Below, in pieces: positions 25,902 to 35,619 of a DNA stretch of 64,000 bases. Source of the DNA: Jiangella aurantiaca. GTDB taxonomy: Bacteria; Actinomycetota; Actinomycetes; Jiangellales; Jiangellaceae. The number at the start of each line of letters is the position of its first letter. The first letter of the stretch is position 1. The notes beneath the pieces were generated by a model. The model ran no database searches. It saw only the letters and a program-made list of their open reading frames with translations, and was not told the DNA's origin. A program made the translations under genes and the position numbers. The stretch spans positions 62,001-126,000 of the forward strand of contig NZ_SMLB01000008.1 of assembly GCF_004349105.1 (NCBI RefSeq), read 5' to 3'.

Positions 25902-27104
25902 CTACGGAGCCACGGCGACGACGGCGGCCATCGGGGTCTCGAGCCGGTGCGGGCCGTCGGCGCCGGGGAACCTCGCCAGCTCGCCACGCACTACCTGCCG
26001 CCGACCCCACACATCCGCCAGCAGCAGCCCGTCCGCGCCCAGTGCGACCAGCTCGCCGTCCACCCGCAGCAGCACCGGGTCGTCGACCGACCAGGCGAGC
26101 GCCGTCCGGCCGGCCCGCAGCGCCTCCATCACGTCCTCGACCGAAGGTGACGCCGCCGCGACCCAGGTGACCGGGCACCCGACCGGAGCGTCGCCCGGCC
26201 GGTGGAAGTCCGAGCCGCCGATCGGCACGGTCGCCGACCCCCACGCGTTCCACCAGGCCAGCGGCCCGGTCCATTCCGGCGCGAGCCAGGACGAGTGGAA
26301 GATCTCCGCCAGCGGCGGCCTCTGATCCAGCGGATGCTGCCACGAGCAGTCCCCGCCCAGCGGATGGTTGATCGACAGCAGCCCGCCATGCGCCTCGACG
26401 AACGAGACCCACGACGATGGCGGCTCGCGGAAGTCGACCCACGGGATGGGGCCGAACGCGTTCGCGTGGCCGCGGTCGGTCGTCACCTCCTGGCCGGGCA
26501 GCAGCGTCACCCCGTACCGATCGCCTACGGACGGCAGCAGAGCGTGGTGGCTCACCGTGTTGTGATCGGTGACGGCGAGCACGTCCAGACCTGCCCCCGC
26601 AGCCAAGGACGCCAAACCAGCGACAGGCAGTGAGCCGTCGGAGTGCAGCGTGTGGGCATGGAAGTCGCAGGCCAGCCAGGTCAGCCCGGCATCGGCCGGC
26701 AACGAACGACGCGGCCTGCCCGCGGACGCCGGCACCGGCGGCCCGTCCGGCTCCGGGTCCAGCGGCGCCGACGCGTCGTCCAACGACACTGTCACCGAGA
26801 CCGGCACCCCAGCGGCCGGCACCCGGTACAGCCCGAGCACCACCGACCACTCGCCCGGCTCCAGCGGCCCGGCGACGTACCCCGGCGTCGCCGCGTCGGC
26901 GGTCAGCGTGAATCGCCGCCGCGCGCCACCGGACCAGCCGCGCCACCCGGCCGCGCCCTCGCAGCCCAGGTCGATCACCGCGCTTTCACCCGAGTACGAC
27001 AACGACACGTGCACCGACGACGTCCCGTCCGGCACCTCGAACGGCACGGTCAGGTACGGCGACGCCGCACGATCACCAGGCATCAGGCGCCGCGACAGCA
27101 GCAC
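25902..27104 (-). CDS. PHP-domain metal-dependent hydrolase (CehA/McbA type)
   Basis: A 400-residue protein with an N-terminal beta domain (residues 1-135) and a C-terminal PHP domain: CDFHAHTLHSDGS, LAVTDHNTVSHHALL, LLPGQEVTTDRGHANAFG, LLSINHPLGGD and the final PIGGSDFHRPGD supply the metal-binding His, Asp and Glu residues. The GTG at 27104 has AAGGGG 7 bases upstream. It follows the sugar ABC transporter operon by 63 bases and is probably co-transcribed, hydrolysing a phosphoester or carboxyl ester of the imported substrate. The exact reaction is unknown. Confidence 0.85.
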   Translation of the reverse strand: MLLSRRLMPGDRAASPYLTVPFEVPDGTSSVHVSLSYSGESAVIDLGCEGAAGWRGWSGGARRRFTLTADAATPGYVAGPLEPGEWSVVLGLYRVPAAGVPVSVTVSLDDASAPLDPEPDGPPVPASAGRPRRSLPADAGLTWLACDFHAHTLHSDGSLPVAGLASLAAGAGLDVLAVTDHNTVSHHALLPSVGDRYGVTLLPGQEVTTDRGHANAFGPIPWVDFREPPSSWVSFVEAHGGLLSINHPLGGDCSWQHPLDQRPPLAEIFHSSWLAPEWTGPLAWWNAWGSATVPIGGSDFHRPGDAPVGCPVTWVAAASPSVEDVMEALRAGRTALAWSVDDPVLLRVDGELVALGADGLLLADVWGRRQVVRGELARFPGADGPHRLETPMAAVVAVAP

Positions 27105-27167
27105 TGATTCCCCTTTCCCTTCTTGGACTCGCCGCCGCCGGGGGACCTCGCGGTCGGCCTGACACCG

Positions 27168-28261
<1,094 letters not shown>

Positions 28262-28262
<1 letters not shown>

Positions 28263-29083
28263 CAGCGCTTGATCCCTCCGTGGAAGCGGAAGCCGTAGCG
28301 GCGGTTCACGAACAGGTACATGACCACCACCGGTATCGAGAAGAGCAGGGAGAACGTCGAGATCAGGGCGAGGTTGGGCTGCCCGCCCTCGGTGTAGAAG
28401 GTGAACATGACGACGGCAGCCGGCTGCCGGTCGGGGGAGCGGAGCAGGATGAACGGCACCAGGAAGTTGCCCCACACCTGCACCACCGCCCAGACGGCGA
28501 TCGTGGCCAGCCCCGGACGGGCGATGGGGACGACGACGTGCCGCAGGATCTGCAGCGACGACGCGCCGAACACCCGCGCCGACTCCTCGTACGACCGCGG
28601 CGTCGAGTCCATGAAGTCCTTCAGGATGAAGATCGCCGTCGGCAGCAGCCCGCCGGTCAGCACCAGCACGACGCCGAGCTGCCGGTCGATCAGCCCCAGC
28701 TCCGTCATCAGCAGGAACGTCGGCACCATGGCCGCCGTCCCGGTCACGATCGACGACAGCAGGAGCAGCAGGTAGAGCAGCGTGTCGCGGCCGGGGATGC
28801 GGACCCGGGACAGCGCATACGACGCCAGCGCGGCCAGCACCAGCGTGATCGCCATCGTCCCGGCGGCGATCACCACCGAGTTGCCCAGTGACCGCATCGC
28901 GTACGGGTTGTCCCACAGGGTGCGGAAGTTCTCCAGCGTGAAGTCCGGCAGCGACACCTGCACCGTCGGCGCGGCGTCGAACGGCGCCGACAGCAGCCAC
29001 AGCAGCGGCAGCGCGAAGAACACGAACACGAAGCCGGCGAAGACGTACCGGCCGATGACGCCCAACGAGGCGCGGACGGTCAT
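28262..29083 (-). CDS. carbohydrate ABC transporter permease (MalG type)
   Basis: A 273-residue inner-membrane permease with six hydrophobic segments, an N-terminal short cytoplasmic end and the EAA-loop motif ESARVFGASSLQILRHVVVP before the fifth segment, where it contacts the ATPase. It overlaps the MalF-type gene by 4 bases and the ATPase gene by 1 base. It imports the ligand of the lipoprotein encoded at 30014-31438. Confidence 0.93.
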
Positions 29084-30039
29084 GACCGGCGCTCCCTCAG
29101 CAGTCGCAGGTACACCGACGCCACGATCAGGTTGATGATGATCATGATGAGCGAGAGCGCCGCGCCCTGGCCGAGCGAGCCGTCGCGCAGCGCCACTCGG
29201 TAGATGTAGACGCCGAGGATCTCGGTGCGTCCCTGCGGCCCGCCGGCGGTGATCAGGTACGGCGCGAACACGTTGAACGTCCACAACGTGATCAGCAGCG
29301 TGTTGGTCAGGATGTGGCCGCGGATGTTCGGCAGCACGACGTCGCGCAGGGTGGCGAACGTGCCGGCGCCGGCCATTCGGGCGGTCTCGAACTGCGACGG
29401 CGGCACCGACGCCAGTGCCGAGCTGAACAGCAGCATCGAGAAGGCCGTGCCGTTCCAGATGTTGAAGACGATGATCGACTGCATCGGGTACTCGAGCAGC
29501 CACGCCGTGCCGTCGGTCCCGAGCAGCGCATTCAGCGTGCCCTCGCGCCGGTCCAGCAGCGCCAGCCACAGGAACGCCACCACCGACGCCGGGATGATCC
29601 ACGCCAGCAGGACCACCGTCTCCAGCACCGACCGCACCGCCGGCCGCAACCTCCGCGCCGTCCACGCCAGCGCGAACCCCAGCACCGACTGACCGATGAT
29701 CGCGGAGAAGAACACGAACACCAGTGTCAGCATCAGCGAGTTGCGGAACGCCGGGTCGCTCAGCGCGTCGGTGTAGTTCTCGGTGCCGACGAACTCCGGC
29801 TCGGCCGCCGCCAGCCCGGTCAGCCGCCAGTTGGTCAGGCCCAGGTAGAGCGTCCAGACCGCCGGGAAGACCAGGAAGATGGCGATGACCAGCATCGCCG
29901 GCGCGACGAACCCGGTCGCCCGCCAGCGCCCGAGCCCGGCGGCGTCGCCGTCGTCGACATGGGCCCGGCGGGCACCGCCCTCCGGTGCGGAGGGGGCACC
30001 CGCCGGGTCGACGTCAGTCGGCGATGGAACCGTCGTCAC
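29080..30039 (-). CDS. carbohydrate ABC transporter permease (MalF type)
   Basis: A 319-residue permease. About 50 hydrophilic residues precede six membrane segments; the EAA motif is QFETARMAGAGTFATLRDVVLP-like (blocks FETARMAGAG and LPNIRGH). The GTG start at 30039 overlaps the binding-protein gene by 26 bases, which is longer than usual, so a start a few codons downstream is possible. It pairs with the MalG-type permease next to it. Confidence 0.9.
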   Translation of the reverse strand: MTTVPSPTDVDPAGAPSAPEGGARRAHVDDGDAAGLGRWRATGFVAPAMLVIAIFLVFPAVWTLYLGLTNWRLTGLAAAEPEFVGTENYTDALSDPAFRNSLMLTLVFVFFSAIIGQSVLGFALAWTARRLRPAVRSVLETVVLLAWIIPASVVAFLWLALLDRREGTLNALLGTDGTAWLLEYPMQSIIVFNIWNGTAFSMLLFSSALASVPPSQFETARMAGAGTFATLRDVVLPNIRGHILTNTLLITLWTFNVFAPYLITAGGPQGRTEILGVYIYRVALRDGSLGQGAALSLIMIIINLIVASVYLRLLRERRS

Positions 30040-31438
30040 CGACGATGCCCTCCAGTTCGCTCTGGTACGCGTCCGCCGCCTCCTCCGGTGGCGTACCGGC
30101 CGCCACCGCCGCGGTCGCGTTCTGCAGCGCCACCGACACCTGCGGGTAGATGGCGAGCGCGGGCCGGTAGGCGGTGATCGGCAGGACCTCTTCGGCGATG
30201 AAGCTCATCAGCGGGTCGCCGGCCAAGGCCTGGGCGTTGACGTCGTCGCGCGGGGTGATCCGCGCGCCGCCGCCTGCGATCAGAGCCTCGAACGCCTCGG
30301 GGGAGTTCATGAACGTCAGCAGCTCCCAGGCCTGCTGCGGGAACTCGGTGTTCGGGTTGATGACCCGGCCGGTGCCGCCGGACATGCTGACGAAGTCCTG
30401 GCCGTTGATGCCTGCGCCGGGCTCGCGGGCCGGGATCTTCGCCCAGCCGACCACCTGGTCGCGGTTCGTCATCGGCGCGATGCCGCCGTCGGGGTTGATG
30501 ACCGAGCGCCACAGGTAGTCGCCCTCGATCAGCATGCCGAGCTGACCGCTGGCGAACAGCTGGAACGAGGTGTCGCGTCCCTGGGCTTCCTGCTGCAGCA
30601 GCGGGTCGCCGAGCTGCTCCTCGCCGTAGACCTGCGCGTAGAAGTCGAGCACCTGGGTGACACCCTCGGTCGCGCCGGTCCAGGTGTCGTCGGCCCAGAT
30701 CTCTTCGCCGGTGCCGACCAGCAGCGGCAGGAAGCCCTGCATGGTCGTCGCCTCACCCATGGGGACGCCGGCGTTGATCTGCAGCGGGGTGACACCCTCG
30801 ATCTGCTTGAGCGCCCGCGCGGCCTCGAGGATCTCGTCCCAGCTGGTCGGCTGCCAGTCCTCGGGCAAGCCGGCCTGGGCGAACAGCTCCTTGTTGAAGT
30901 AGATGACGCGCCCGTCGGTGCCGACCGGGATGCCGTAAGCCTGGTCGTCGAACGTCATGGACTGCTGGACGGCCTCGGGGATCTGGTCCCAGCCGTCCCA
31001 TTCCTCGACGGCGTCGCCGGCGACGTCGCTGAGCGGGGCGATGTAGCCCGCCTCGGCGAACTCGCCGGTCCAGATGCCATCGATACTGATGATGTCGCCG
31101 CCCGCACCGGACTGCAGGTCCAGGGCGATCTTCGTCTTGTAGTCCTCGTCGTCGACGCCGTTCTCCTCGAACTCGATCGTGACGTCGACGCCCTTCTCCT
31201 CCTGCATGGCGATGAACTCTGGGATCACGTAGTCGGTGATCCACGTCGCGCCCTCGGAGTTCTTGCCGCCGACGATGGAGTTGTCGGTGATGGTGAGCGT
31301 GACCTCGGTGGCGTCGGCGTTCTGCAAGGGGTCGCCGCCCGCGGTGCCGCCGCCGTCGTCGTCGCTTCCGCACGCCGCAAGGACGAGCGCCGCTGCGAGC
31401 AGGCCGGCCGTGCCGCCGAGCCCGGTGTTGATCCTCAT
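30014..31438 (-). CDS. extracellular sugar-binding lipoprotein
   Basis: A 474-residue solute-binding protein (MalE/UgpB cluster B). The lipobox is LVLAAC at residues 18-23, followed by the usual Gly/Asp-rich linker, then a two-lobed domain with YGIPVGTDGRVIYFNKELFAQAG, cited as block TDGRVIYFNKE, and FASGQLGMLIEGDY. Anchored outside the membrane, it delivers the sugar to the permeases downstream. It is divergent from the GntR-type regulator gene, 183 bases away, with dre-like palindromes between. Confidence 0.93.
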   Translation of the reverse strand: MRINTGLGGTAGLLAAALVLAACGSDDDGGGTAGGDPLQNADATEVTLTITDNSIVGGKNSEGATWITDYVIPEFIAMQEEKGVDVTIEFEENGVDDEDYKTKIALDLQSGAGGDIISIDGIWTGEFAEAGYIAPLSDVAGDAVEEWDGWDQIPEAVQQSMTFDDQAYGIPVGTDGRVIYFNKELFAQAGLPEDWQPTSWDEILEAARALKQIEGVTPLQINAGVPMGEATTMQGFLPLLVGTGEEIWADDTWTGATEGVTQVLDFYAQVYGEEQLGDPLLQQEAQGRDTSFQLFASGQLGMLIEGDYLWRSVINPDGGIAPMTNRDQVVGWAKIPAREPGAGINGQDFVSMSGGTGRVINPNTEFPQQAWELLTFMNSPEAFEALIAGGGARITPRDDVNAQALAGDPLMSFIAEEVLPITAYRPALAIYPQVSVALQNATAAVAAGTPPEEAADAYQSELEGIVGDDGSIAD

Positions 31439-31482
31439 CGATCCTCCAGAGCAGCCGAACCTCGATGTCCGGCTGTCAGATT

Positions 31483-31498
31483 GTCATGACTTTATGAC
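31483..31498. promoter_or_regulatory. GTCAT-N6-ATGAC inverted repeat
   Basis: GTCATGACTTTATGAC has exact GTCAT/ATGAC arms and begins with the self-complementary GTCATGAC. It lies 45 bases before the binding-protein start, close to the GTCTAGAC palindrome at 31500. A related element ATGTCATAACAT is at 31571-31582, nearer the gntR gene. All are candidate operator parts for the divergent promoters. Confidence 0.4.
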
Positions 31499-31499
31499 G

Positions 31500-31511
31500 A
31501 GGTCTAGACCT
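31500..31511. promoter_or_regulatory. DasR-like operator (AGGTCTAGACCT)
   Basis: The perfect palindrome AGGTCTAGACCT matches the core of the DasR response element (GGTCTAGACC), the site of HutC-subfamily GntR regulators. It lies between a sugar-binding protein gene and a HutC-type regulator gene, 62 bases from the former. The iol palindrome at 9527 shares its GTCTAGAC centre. Confidence 0.7.
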
Positions 31512-31621
31512 TCCATGAGCTGTGACCTCACTGGAATCTCGGACGCCGTGTCACACGGGTCGCTCGGCAAATGTCATAACATACTGACGTACGCATCAGC
31601 CAAGGTGAAGGGGGTTTCGGC

Positions 31622-32365
31622 GTGGCCGAGGGGATCCCGGAGCTCGTGGTCGATCGCACCAGCCCCGTGCCGCTGTACTTCCAGGTGGCCCAGCACCTCG
31701 AGCAGCTGATCGAGTCCGGTACGTACCCACCCGGCACCCGGCTCGACAACGAGATCCAGCTCGCCGACCAGCTCGGCCTGTCCCGCCCGACCATGCGACG
31801 CGCCATCGAGTACCTCGTCGACCGAGGCCTGCTGGTGCGCAAGCGCGGCGTCGGCACCCAGGTGGTGCAGCCCAAGGTGCGCCGCCCGGTCGAGCTGTCC
31901 AGCCTCTACGACGACCTCACCGCGGCCGGCAAGAAGCCGCGGACGGAGATCCTCTCCTTCGAGGTGCAGGAGCCCGCCGAGGTGGTGGCCGAGGCGCTCG
32001 GACTGGACCACGGCGCCCAGGTGTACGCCATCCGCCGGCTGCGGTTCACCGGCGACGAGCCACTGTCGATCATGAGCAACTACGTGCCCGCCGGCCTCGT
32101 CCGGCTGGACCCGGACGCCCTGGAGCGGACCGGCCTGTACTCGTTGATCCGCGCGGCCGGCATCAACCTCAAGATCGCGACGCAGACCATCGGCGGCCGC
32201 GCCGCCCGGGCGGCCGAGGCCCGGTTGCTCGGCGAGCACCCCGGCGCGCCGCTGCTCACCATGACCCGGGTCGCCTACGACGAGACCGGCCGCGCCGTCG
32301 AGTACGGCTCGCACCTCTACCGGGCGTCGATGTACACCTTCGAGCTGACGCTGACGACGACCTAG
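31622..32365 (+). CDS. GntR family regulator, HutC/DasR subfamily (UTRA domain)
   Basis: A 247-residue regulator. The N-terminal winged helix (residues 10-80: PLYFQVAQHLEQLIESG, TRLDNEIQLADQLGLSRPTM, RRAIEYLVDRGLLVRKRGVG) is followed by a UTRA effector domain with LSSLYDDLTAAGKKP and the terminal YGSHLYRASMYTFEL pattern. UTRA domains bind sugar phosphates or similar small molecules. The GTG start follows AAGGGGG. It is divergent from the sugar transporter operon and probably controls it; shared palindromes suggest it may also control the iol and IolE-like operons. Confidence 0.92.
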   Translation: MAEGIPELVVDRTSPVPLYFQVAQHLEQLIESGTYPPGTRLDNEIQLADQLGLSRPTMRRAIEYLVDRGLLVRKRGVGTQVVQPKVRRPVELSSLYDDLTAAGKKPRTEILSFEVQEPAEVVAEALGLDHGAQVYAIRRLRFTGDEPLSIMSNYVPAGLVRLDPDALERTGLYSLIRAAGINLKIATQTIGGRAARAAEARLLGEHPGAPLLTMTRVAYDETGRAVEYGSHLYRASMYTFELTLTTT

Positions 32366-32384
32366 CCCCGAGCGCGCCCACCCG

Positions 32385-32460
32385 GTGTTGATCTTGGAGT
32401 TCTTCGGCCATCTATCGGACATTTCGGTCCGGGATTGCCGAACAACTCCAAGATCAACAC
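32385..32460. repeat. 76-base palindromic intergenic repeat, copy 2
   Basis: GTGTTGATCTTGGAGTT and AACTCCAAGATCAACAC are exact 17-base complements; the interior CTTCGGCCATCTATCGGACATT is nearly identical to the copy at 8279-8349, while the centre between the arms differs. It lies exactly between two convergent genes (stops at 32365 and 32471), where it could terminate both. Confidence 0.85.
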
Positions 32461-32470
32461 TGCGGACGTG

Positions 32471-33631
32471 TCAGCGACGGTCCCGGAGGCGGTCGAGCAG
32501 GTCCGGGGCGAGTGCGCCGAAGCCCGTCGACGCCCAGGGCTCGACGCCCGCGTCCATGTAGTGCACCACGGTGTCACCGGTCGGCAGGTCGAGCATCTCC
32601 GGCTCGCGCCGCTTGCCGATGTCGCGCCGGCACGCCCCGCAGCAGGGCACGTCGCGGGTACCGGCCGAGGTCCGCCACGTCGCCTTCGTGGTCGCCGGGC
32701 CGTGCAGCGGGTTGAAGAAGCAGGACACCGCGGGCGTCCACGACCGGCCGTCGGCGGCGTGGCTCAACGCGTCGTCGCCACGGCGGGCCAGGACCAGCGC
32801 GCCGATCGCGTCGGCGGCGTCGTCGGAGCGGTCCAGGATCGCCGTCGCCGCCTGGTAGTGGTCGAGCGCGGCGGCCCACGTCGCGCCGTCGTCGCCGTGC
32901 TCGATCTCCAGCTCACGGATCCGCTCGCCCAGCGCCGCGGTCTCGGTCTCGGCGCGGCGGCGCCACTCCCGGGTCTGCGCCGACGAGATCCGGCGCAGCG
33001 CCCGCCGCTTGAGCGCGACCTCGCCCCGCGGCCGCCGGCGCCGCAGCAGGATGACGGCGGCGACGACGACGGCCAGCGCGACGCCGACGCCGATCGCGAC
33101 CGGCGGGTCCATCCCCAGGATCTGCGACGACCCGCCGTCGCCGGTGCTCGTCACGGCCTCCTGCCGCTCGGGGAACTGCTCCTCGTACTCCTGCCGCGCG
33201 TTGCCTCCGGTGAACACCTCGACCGTCTCGACCAGCTGGAGACCGAGGTCGCTCGGGTAGCGGTCGCCGGCCACGTACGTCGCCAGCGCGTCCTCGTTGT
33301 CCGTCGTCACGTTGTAGCTGGTCGCCTCGACGGACCAGCCGAAGTCGACCGATCCGCGGGAGACGAAGTAGACGCCGTCGCGTTCGTTCTCCGGCAGTTC
33401 GCGGTACACGAGCGACACCAGTTGATTGGCCGACACGTCCGCGCCGTGGTTCAACGGCACGGCCAGCACGTGCACCGCCGGGTCGGCGCCGTCGACCAGT
33501 GCGGTGATCTCGGCCAGCTGCTCAGCGGCGATGGTCTCCGCCACCGCTTGGTCGACGTGGACGCCGTCGTCGGCCAGGTCGGCCGCGATGGCCGCCGGGT
33601 CCGGCTGGTAGGTGACCTCGTCGCCGCTCAC
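32471..33631 (-). CDS. unrecognised membrane protein with C-terminal CxxC domain
   Basis: A 386-residue protein, third of a three-gene operon. About 175 residues of mixed alpha/beta sequence (AVHVLAVPLNHGADVS, YFVSRGSVDFGW) precede one membrane segment near residues 176-198 and a basic stop-transfer run RRRRPRGEV. The second half is helical and ends with SCFFNPLHGPA and VPCCGACRRD, four cysteines that may bind a metal. The same C-F-x-N-P-L-H-G plus C-x-x-C arrangement occurs in the first gene of the operon. No signal peptide is evident. The GTG start overlaps the upstream stop. I do not know this family. Confidence 0.75.
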   Translation of the reverse strand: MSGDEVTYQPDPAAIAADLADDGVHVDQAVAETIAAEQLAEITALVDGADPAVHVLAVPLNHGADVSANQLVSLVYRELPENERDGVYFVSRGSVDFGWSVEATSYNVTTDNEDALATYVAGDRYPSDLGLQLVETVEVFTGGNARQEYEEQFPERQEAVTSTGDGGSSQILGMDPPVAIGVGVALAVVVAAVILLRRRRPRGEVALKRRALRRISSAQTREWRRRAETETAALGERIRELEIEHGDDGATWAAALDHYQAATAILDRSDDAADAIGALVLARRGDDALSHAADGRSWTPAVSCFFNPLHGPATTKATWRTSAGTRDVPCCGACRRDIGKRREPEMLDLPTGDTVVHYMDAGVEPWASTGFGALAPDLLDRLRDRR

Positions 33632-34278
33632 GCCGCCGCCTTCCTCCGTCGTGCCAGTGCCCAGCCGACCAGCCCCAGCAGCCCGGCGCCGATACCGCTG
33701 AAGCCGCCGATGACCAGGCCGGCCGCGATCGTCTCGCCGGCGCCGCCCCAGTAGTCGCTGCCGGTGTCCTCGCCCAGGGTGTACTCCCGCCCGTCGTTCT
33801 CCGCGATCTCCTCCAGCAGCCGGGCGGTCTCCGCCGCGCTGGTCCAGGCGCCGTCGAGGGCGCCGTAGACGGAGAAGTACTCGGCGGTGATGCCGACGTC
33901 CGTGCTGTACACGTCGTCGTCCGGACTGACCTCGATGTACAGCCCGGGCCGGTCGGTGAGTGCGCCGATCTGGTGCAGTACGTCGGCGGGCGAGTCGTAG
34001 CCGGCCTGACGGCTGTTCGGCCAGACGACGAGGAAGACCTGCGGGTCCGACGCGGCCGCCGCGGCGTCGAGCCGGCCCAGCTCCTGCTCGGTGAACAGGT
34101 CCTCGACGCTGGGGTCGACGTAGACGTGCGTGTCGGCGAGCACCGCCGCCGCGGCTCGCGCCCGCTCCGCCAGCGGCGGGTCCGGCGTGACGGTGGGAGC
34201 GGCGAGCCACCACGCGACGGCGCCGCCCGCTGCCGCGCAGACGAGCGTGATCAGCAGCCCTACCAGGCGGCGCCTCAT
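33628..34278 (-). CDS. unrecognised membrane protein
   Basis: A 216-residue protein, middle gene of the operon. An N-terminal membrane segment or signal (RRRLVGLLITLVCAAAGGAVAWWLAA region, residues 4-28) leads to an extracytoplasmic domain of about 150 residues (THVYVDPSVED, VFLVVWPNSRQAGYD, GLYIEVSPDDD) and a C-terminal membrane segment near 185-210 with a short basic tail. The domain pattern (a strand followed by helix and strand, with 'VYVDP' near the start) resembles the outer domains of its two operon neighbours, so the three seem to be paralogues. No CxxC tail here. Confidence 0.75.
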   Translation of the reverse strand: MRRRLVGLLITLVCAAAGGAVAWWLAAPTVTPDPPLAERARAAAAVLADTHVYVDPSVEDLFTEQELGRLDAAAAASDPQVFLVVWPNSRQAGYDSPADVLHQIGALTDRPGLYIEVSPDDDVYSTDVGITAEYFSVYGALDGAWTSAAETARLLEEIAENDGREYTLGEDTGSDYWGGAGETIAAGLVIGGFSGIGAGLLGLVGWALARRRKAAA

Positions 34279-35483
34279 CGGCGTGCACTCCGATCGTCGA
34301 GGACCTGTGCGGCGAGGTCGCCGACCAGCGCGCCGAAGCCCGTCCGCGCCCAGACGGTGGACGTCTCGGCGTACGGCGCCCAGCCACGCCACCGGCGGTT
34401 GACGGCGAGGAACCGGCCCTGCGCGCGGGCGCAGTCGCGGCACACCGGCGCGTCGATGGACGAGCCGTCCACTCGGACCGTCCTCTGCGCTTCGCCGTGC
34501 AGCGGGTTGACGAAGCACGGACGGTACGGCGGCCGCTTGGGTGAGCCGGCCCGCTCGACCTCCCGGACGGCGACAGCGGCCAGCACGGTCGCGCCGACGG
34601 CGTCCAACGGGTCGCCGGTCTCGAGGACTCGGTCGCCGGCCTCGACGGCGTCTGCCGCAGCCGACCCGGCGGGTGACGTCAGCCGTGCGGCCGGCAATCC
34701 GGCCAGCCGCCGCCGCGCCTCGTCCAGCCGCCGCCGAGCGATGTCGGCGATATCGCCGGGCACCGGCGTGTACGCAGGCCGCCGGCGCTTCACCACGCCC
34801 CGGCCCACCGGTTCCGCCCGGGCCACGACCAGCGTGATGATCGTGCCGGCGACGAGCACACCGAACACCGTCGCGATCAGCGCCACCCGGCGGCCGGCGG
34901 CCGCGTCGGCGCGGTCGTGGTCCGACTCCGGCAGGATCGCCCACGGCTGGGCCGCGTACTCGTCGACGACGTCGTCTGGCAGCGCCTCGGCCGGCGCGGC
35001 CGCCCAGCGCAGCGTCAGCACCGCCTCGAACAGCGCCGACGCCCGCGGGTACTCGCCCGGCGCGTTCGACTCCGCCCGTTCGATCGCGTGCGTGACCGGC
35101 GCCAGGTAGGCGTCGTCGAGCTCGTCGTCGCCCCAGGACTGGGTGTAGGAGATGCCCTCACGGAACTCGACGTGGTAGAGCCCATCGCCCAGCTCGGCCC
35201 GGAACAGCGCGGCCGCCTGCTCCGCGACGGAGTCGGTGCCCGCCATGTCGGCAGGGGTGTCGGCCAGCACGACGTAGACGGGCAGGTCGAGGCCGGCGGC
35301 GGCTGCGGTGAGCACGTCGTGCGCACGCTCGGAGTCGCCCATGCCCATCGACGGCTGCACCAGGATCGGGTCGGTCCGCAGCTGCTCGACGATCTCCGCG
35401 ACGGTGTCCGCGTGCTCGTCGTCGGCGGCGGCCGGTGCCCCCAGCAGCAGCGCGGCGGCGGTCAAGGAGGGGAGGAGGGGCAC
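34275..35483 (-). CDS. unrecognised secreted/membrane protein with C-terminal CxxC domain
   Basis: A 402-residue protein, first gene of the operon. Signal peptide at residues 1-20 (LPSLTAAALLLGAPAAA), extracytoplasmic alpha/beta domain to about 195 (ILVQPSMGMGDS, LPVYVVLADTPADMAG), one membrane segment near 202-223 and a cytoplasmic half with CFVNPLHGEAQ followed by APVCRDCARAQGRF: a four-Cys motif like that of the third gene. GGAGG precedes the GTG start. The outer domain faintly recalls TPM-type domains, but I would not claim it. Function unknown. Confidence 0.75.
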   Translation of the reverse strand: MPLLPSLTAAALLLGAPAAADDEHADTVAEIVEQLRTDPILVQPSMGMGDSERAHDVLTAAAAGLDLPVYVVLADTPADMAGTDSVAEQAAALFRAELGDGLYHVEFREGISYTQSWGDDELDDAYLAPVTHAIERAESNAPGEYPRASALFEAVLTLRWAAAPAEALPDDVVDEYAAQPWAILPESDHDRADAAAGRRVALIATVFGVLVAGTIITLVVARAEPVGRGVVKRRRPAYTPVPGDIADIARRRLDEARRRLAGLPAARLTSPAGSAAADAVEAGDRVLETGDPLDAVGATVLAAVAVREVERAGSPKRPPYRPCFVNPLHGEAQRTVRVDGSSIDAPVCRDCARAQGRFLAVNRRWRGWAPYAETSTVWARTGFGALVGDLAAQVLDDRSARR

Positions 35484-35515
35484 CGGGACAGCCTACTGAC
35501 CTCGGCACACGCGCG

Positions 35516-35578
35516 TGTCAGCGGCCGTGTCAGCGCCATGTCAGCGTCGCCTCACGGCCGCGTCAGCCGGCCCGTCGA
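35516..35578 (+). promoter_or_regulatory. direct-repeat SARP-type binding site before the exporter genes
   Basis: Exact TGTCAGCG copies begin at 35516, 35528 and 35539, spaced 12 and 11 bases, followed by a degenerate copy (CCTCACGG near 35550) and GCGTCAGCC near 35570. About 11-base spacing of heptamer direct repeats is the hallmark of SARP/OmpR-type activator sites placed just before the -10 box. The gene for a large SARP (37360-40623) is in the same locus. Confidence 0.65.
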
Positions 35579-35619
35579 GAGTGGTCGCATCACCACCGCG
35601 ACACACGAAACGAGGAGCC

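Noticed and set aside
35516-35578. CRISPR-like array from the short direct repeats
   Set aside because: Repeats are 8 bases with 3-4 base spacers; they fit a regulator site, not a CRISPR array.
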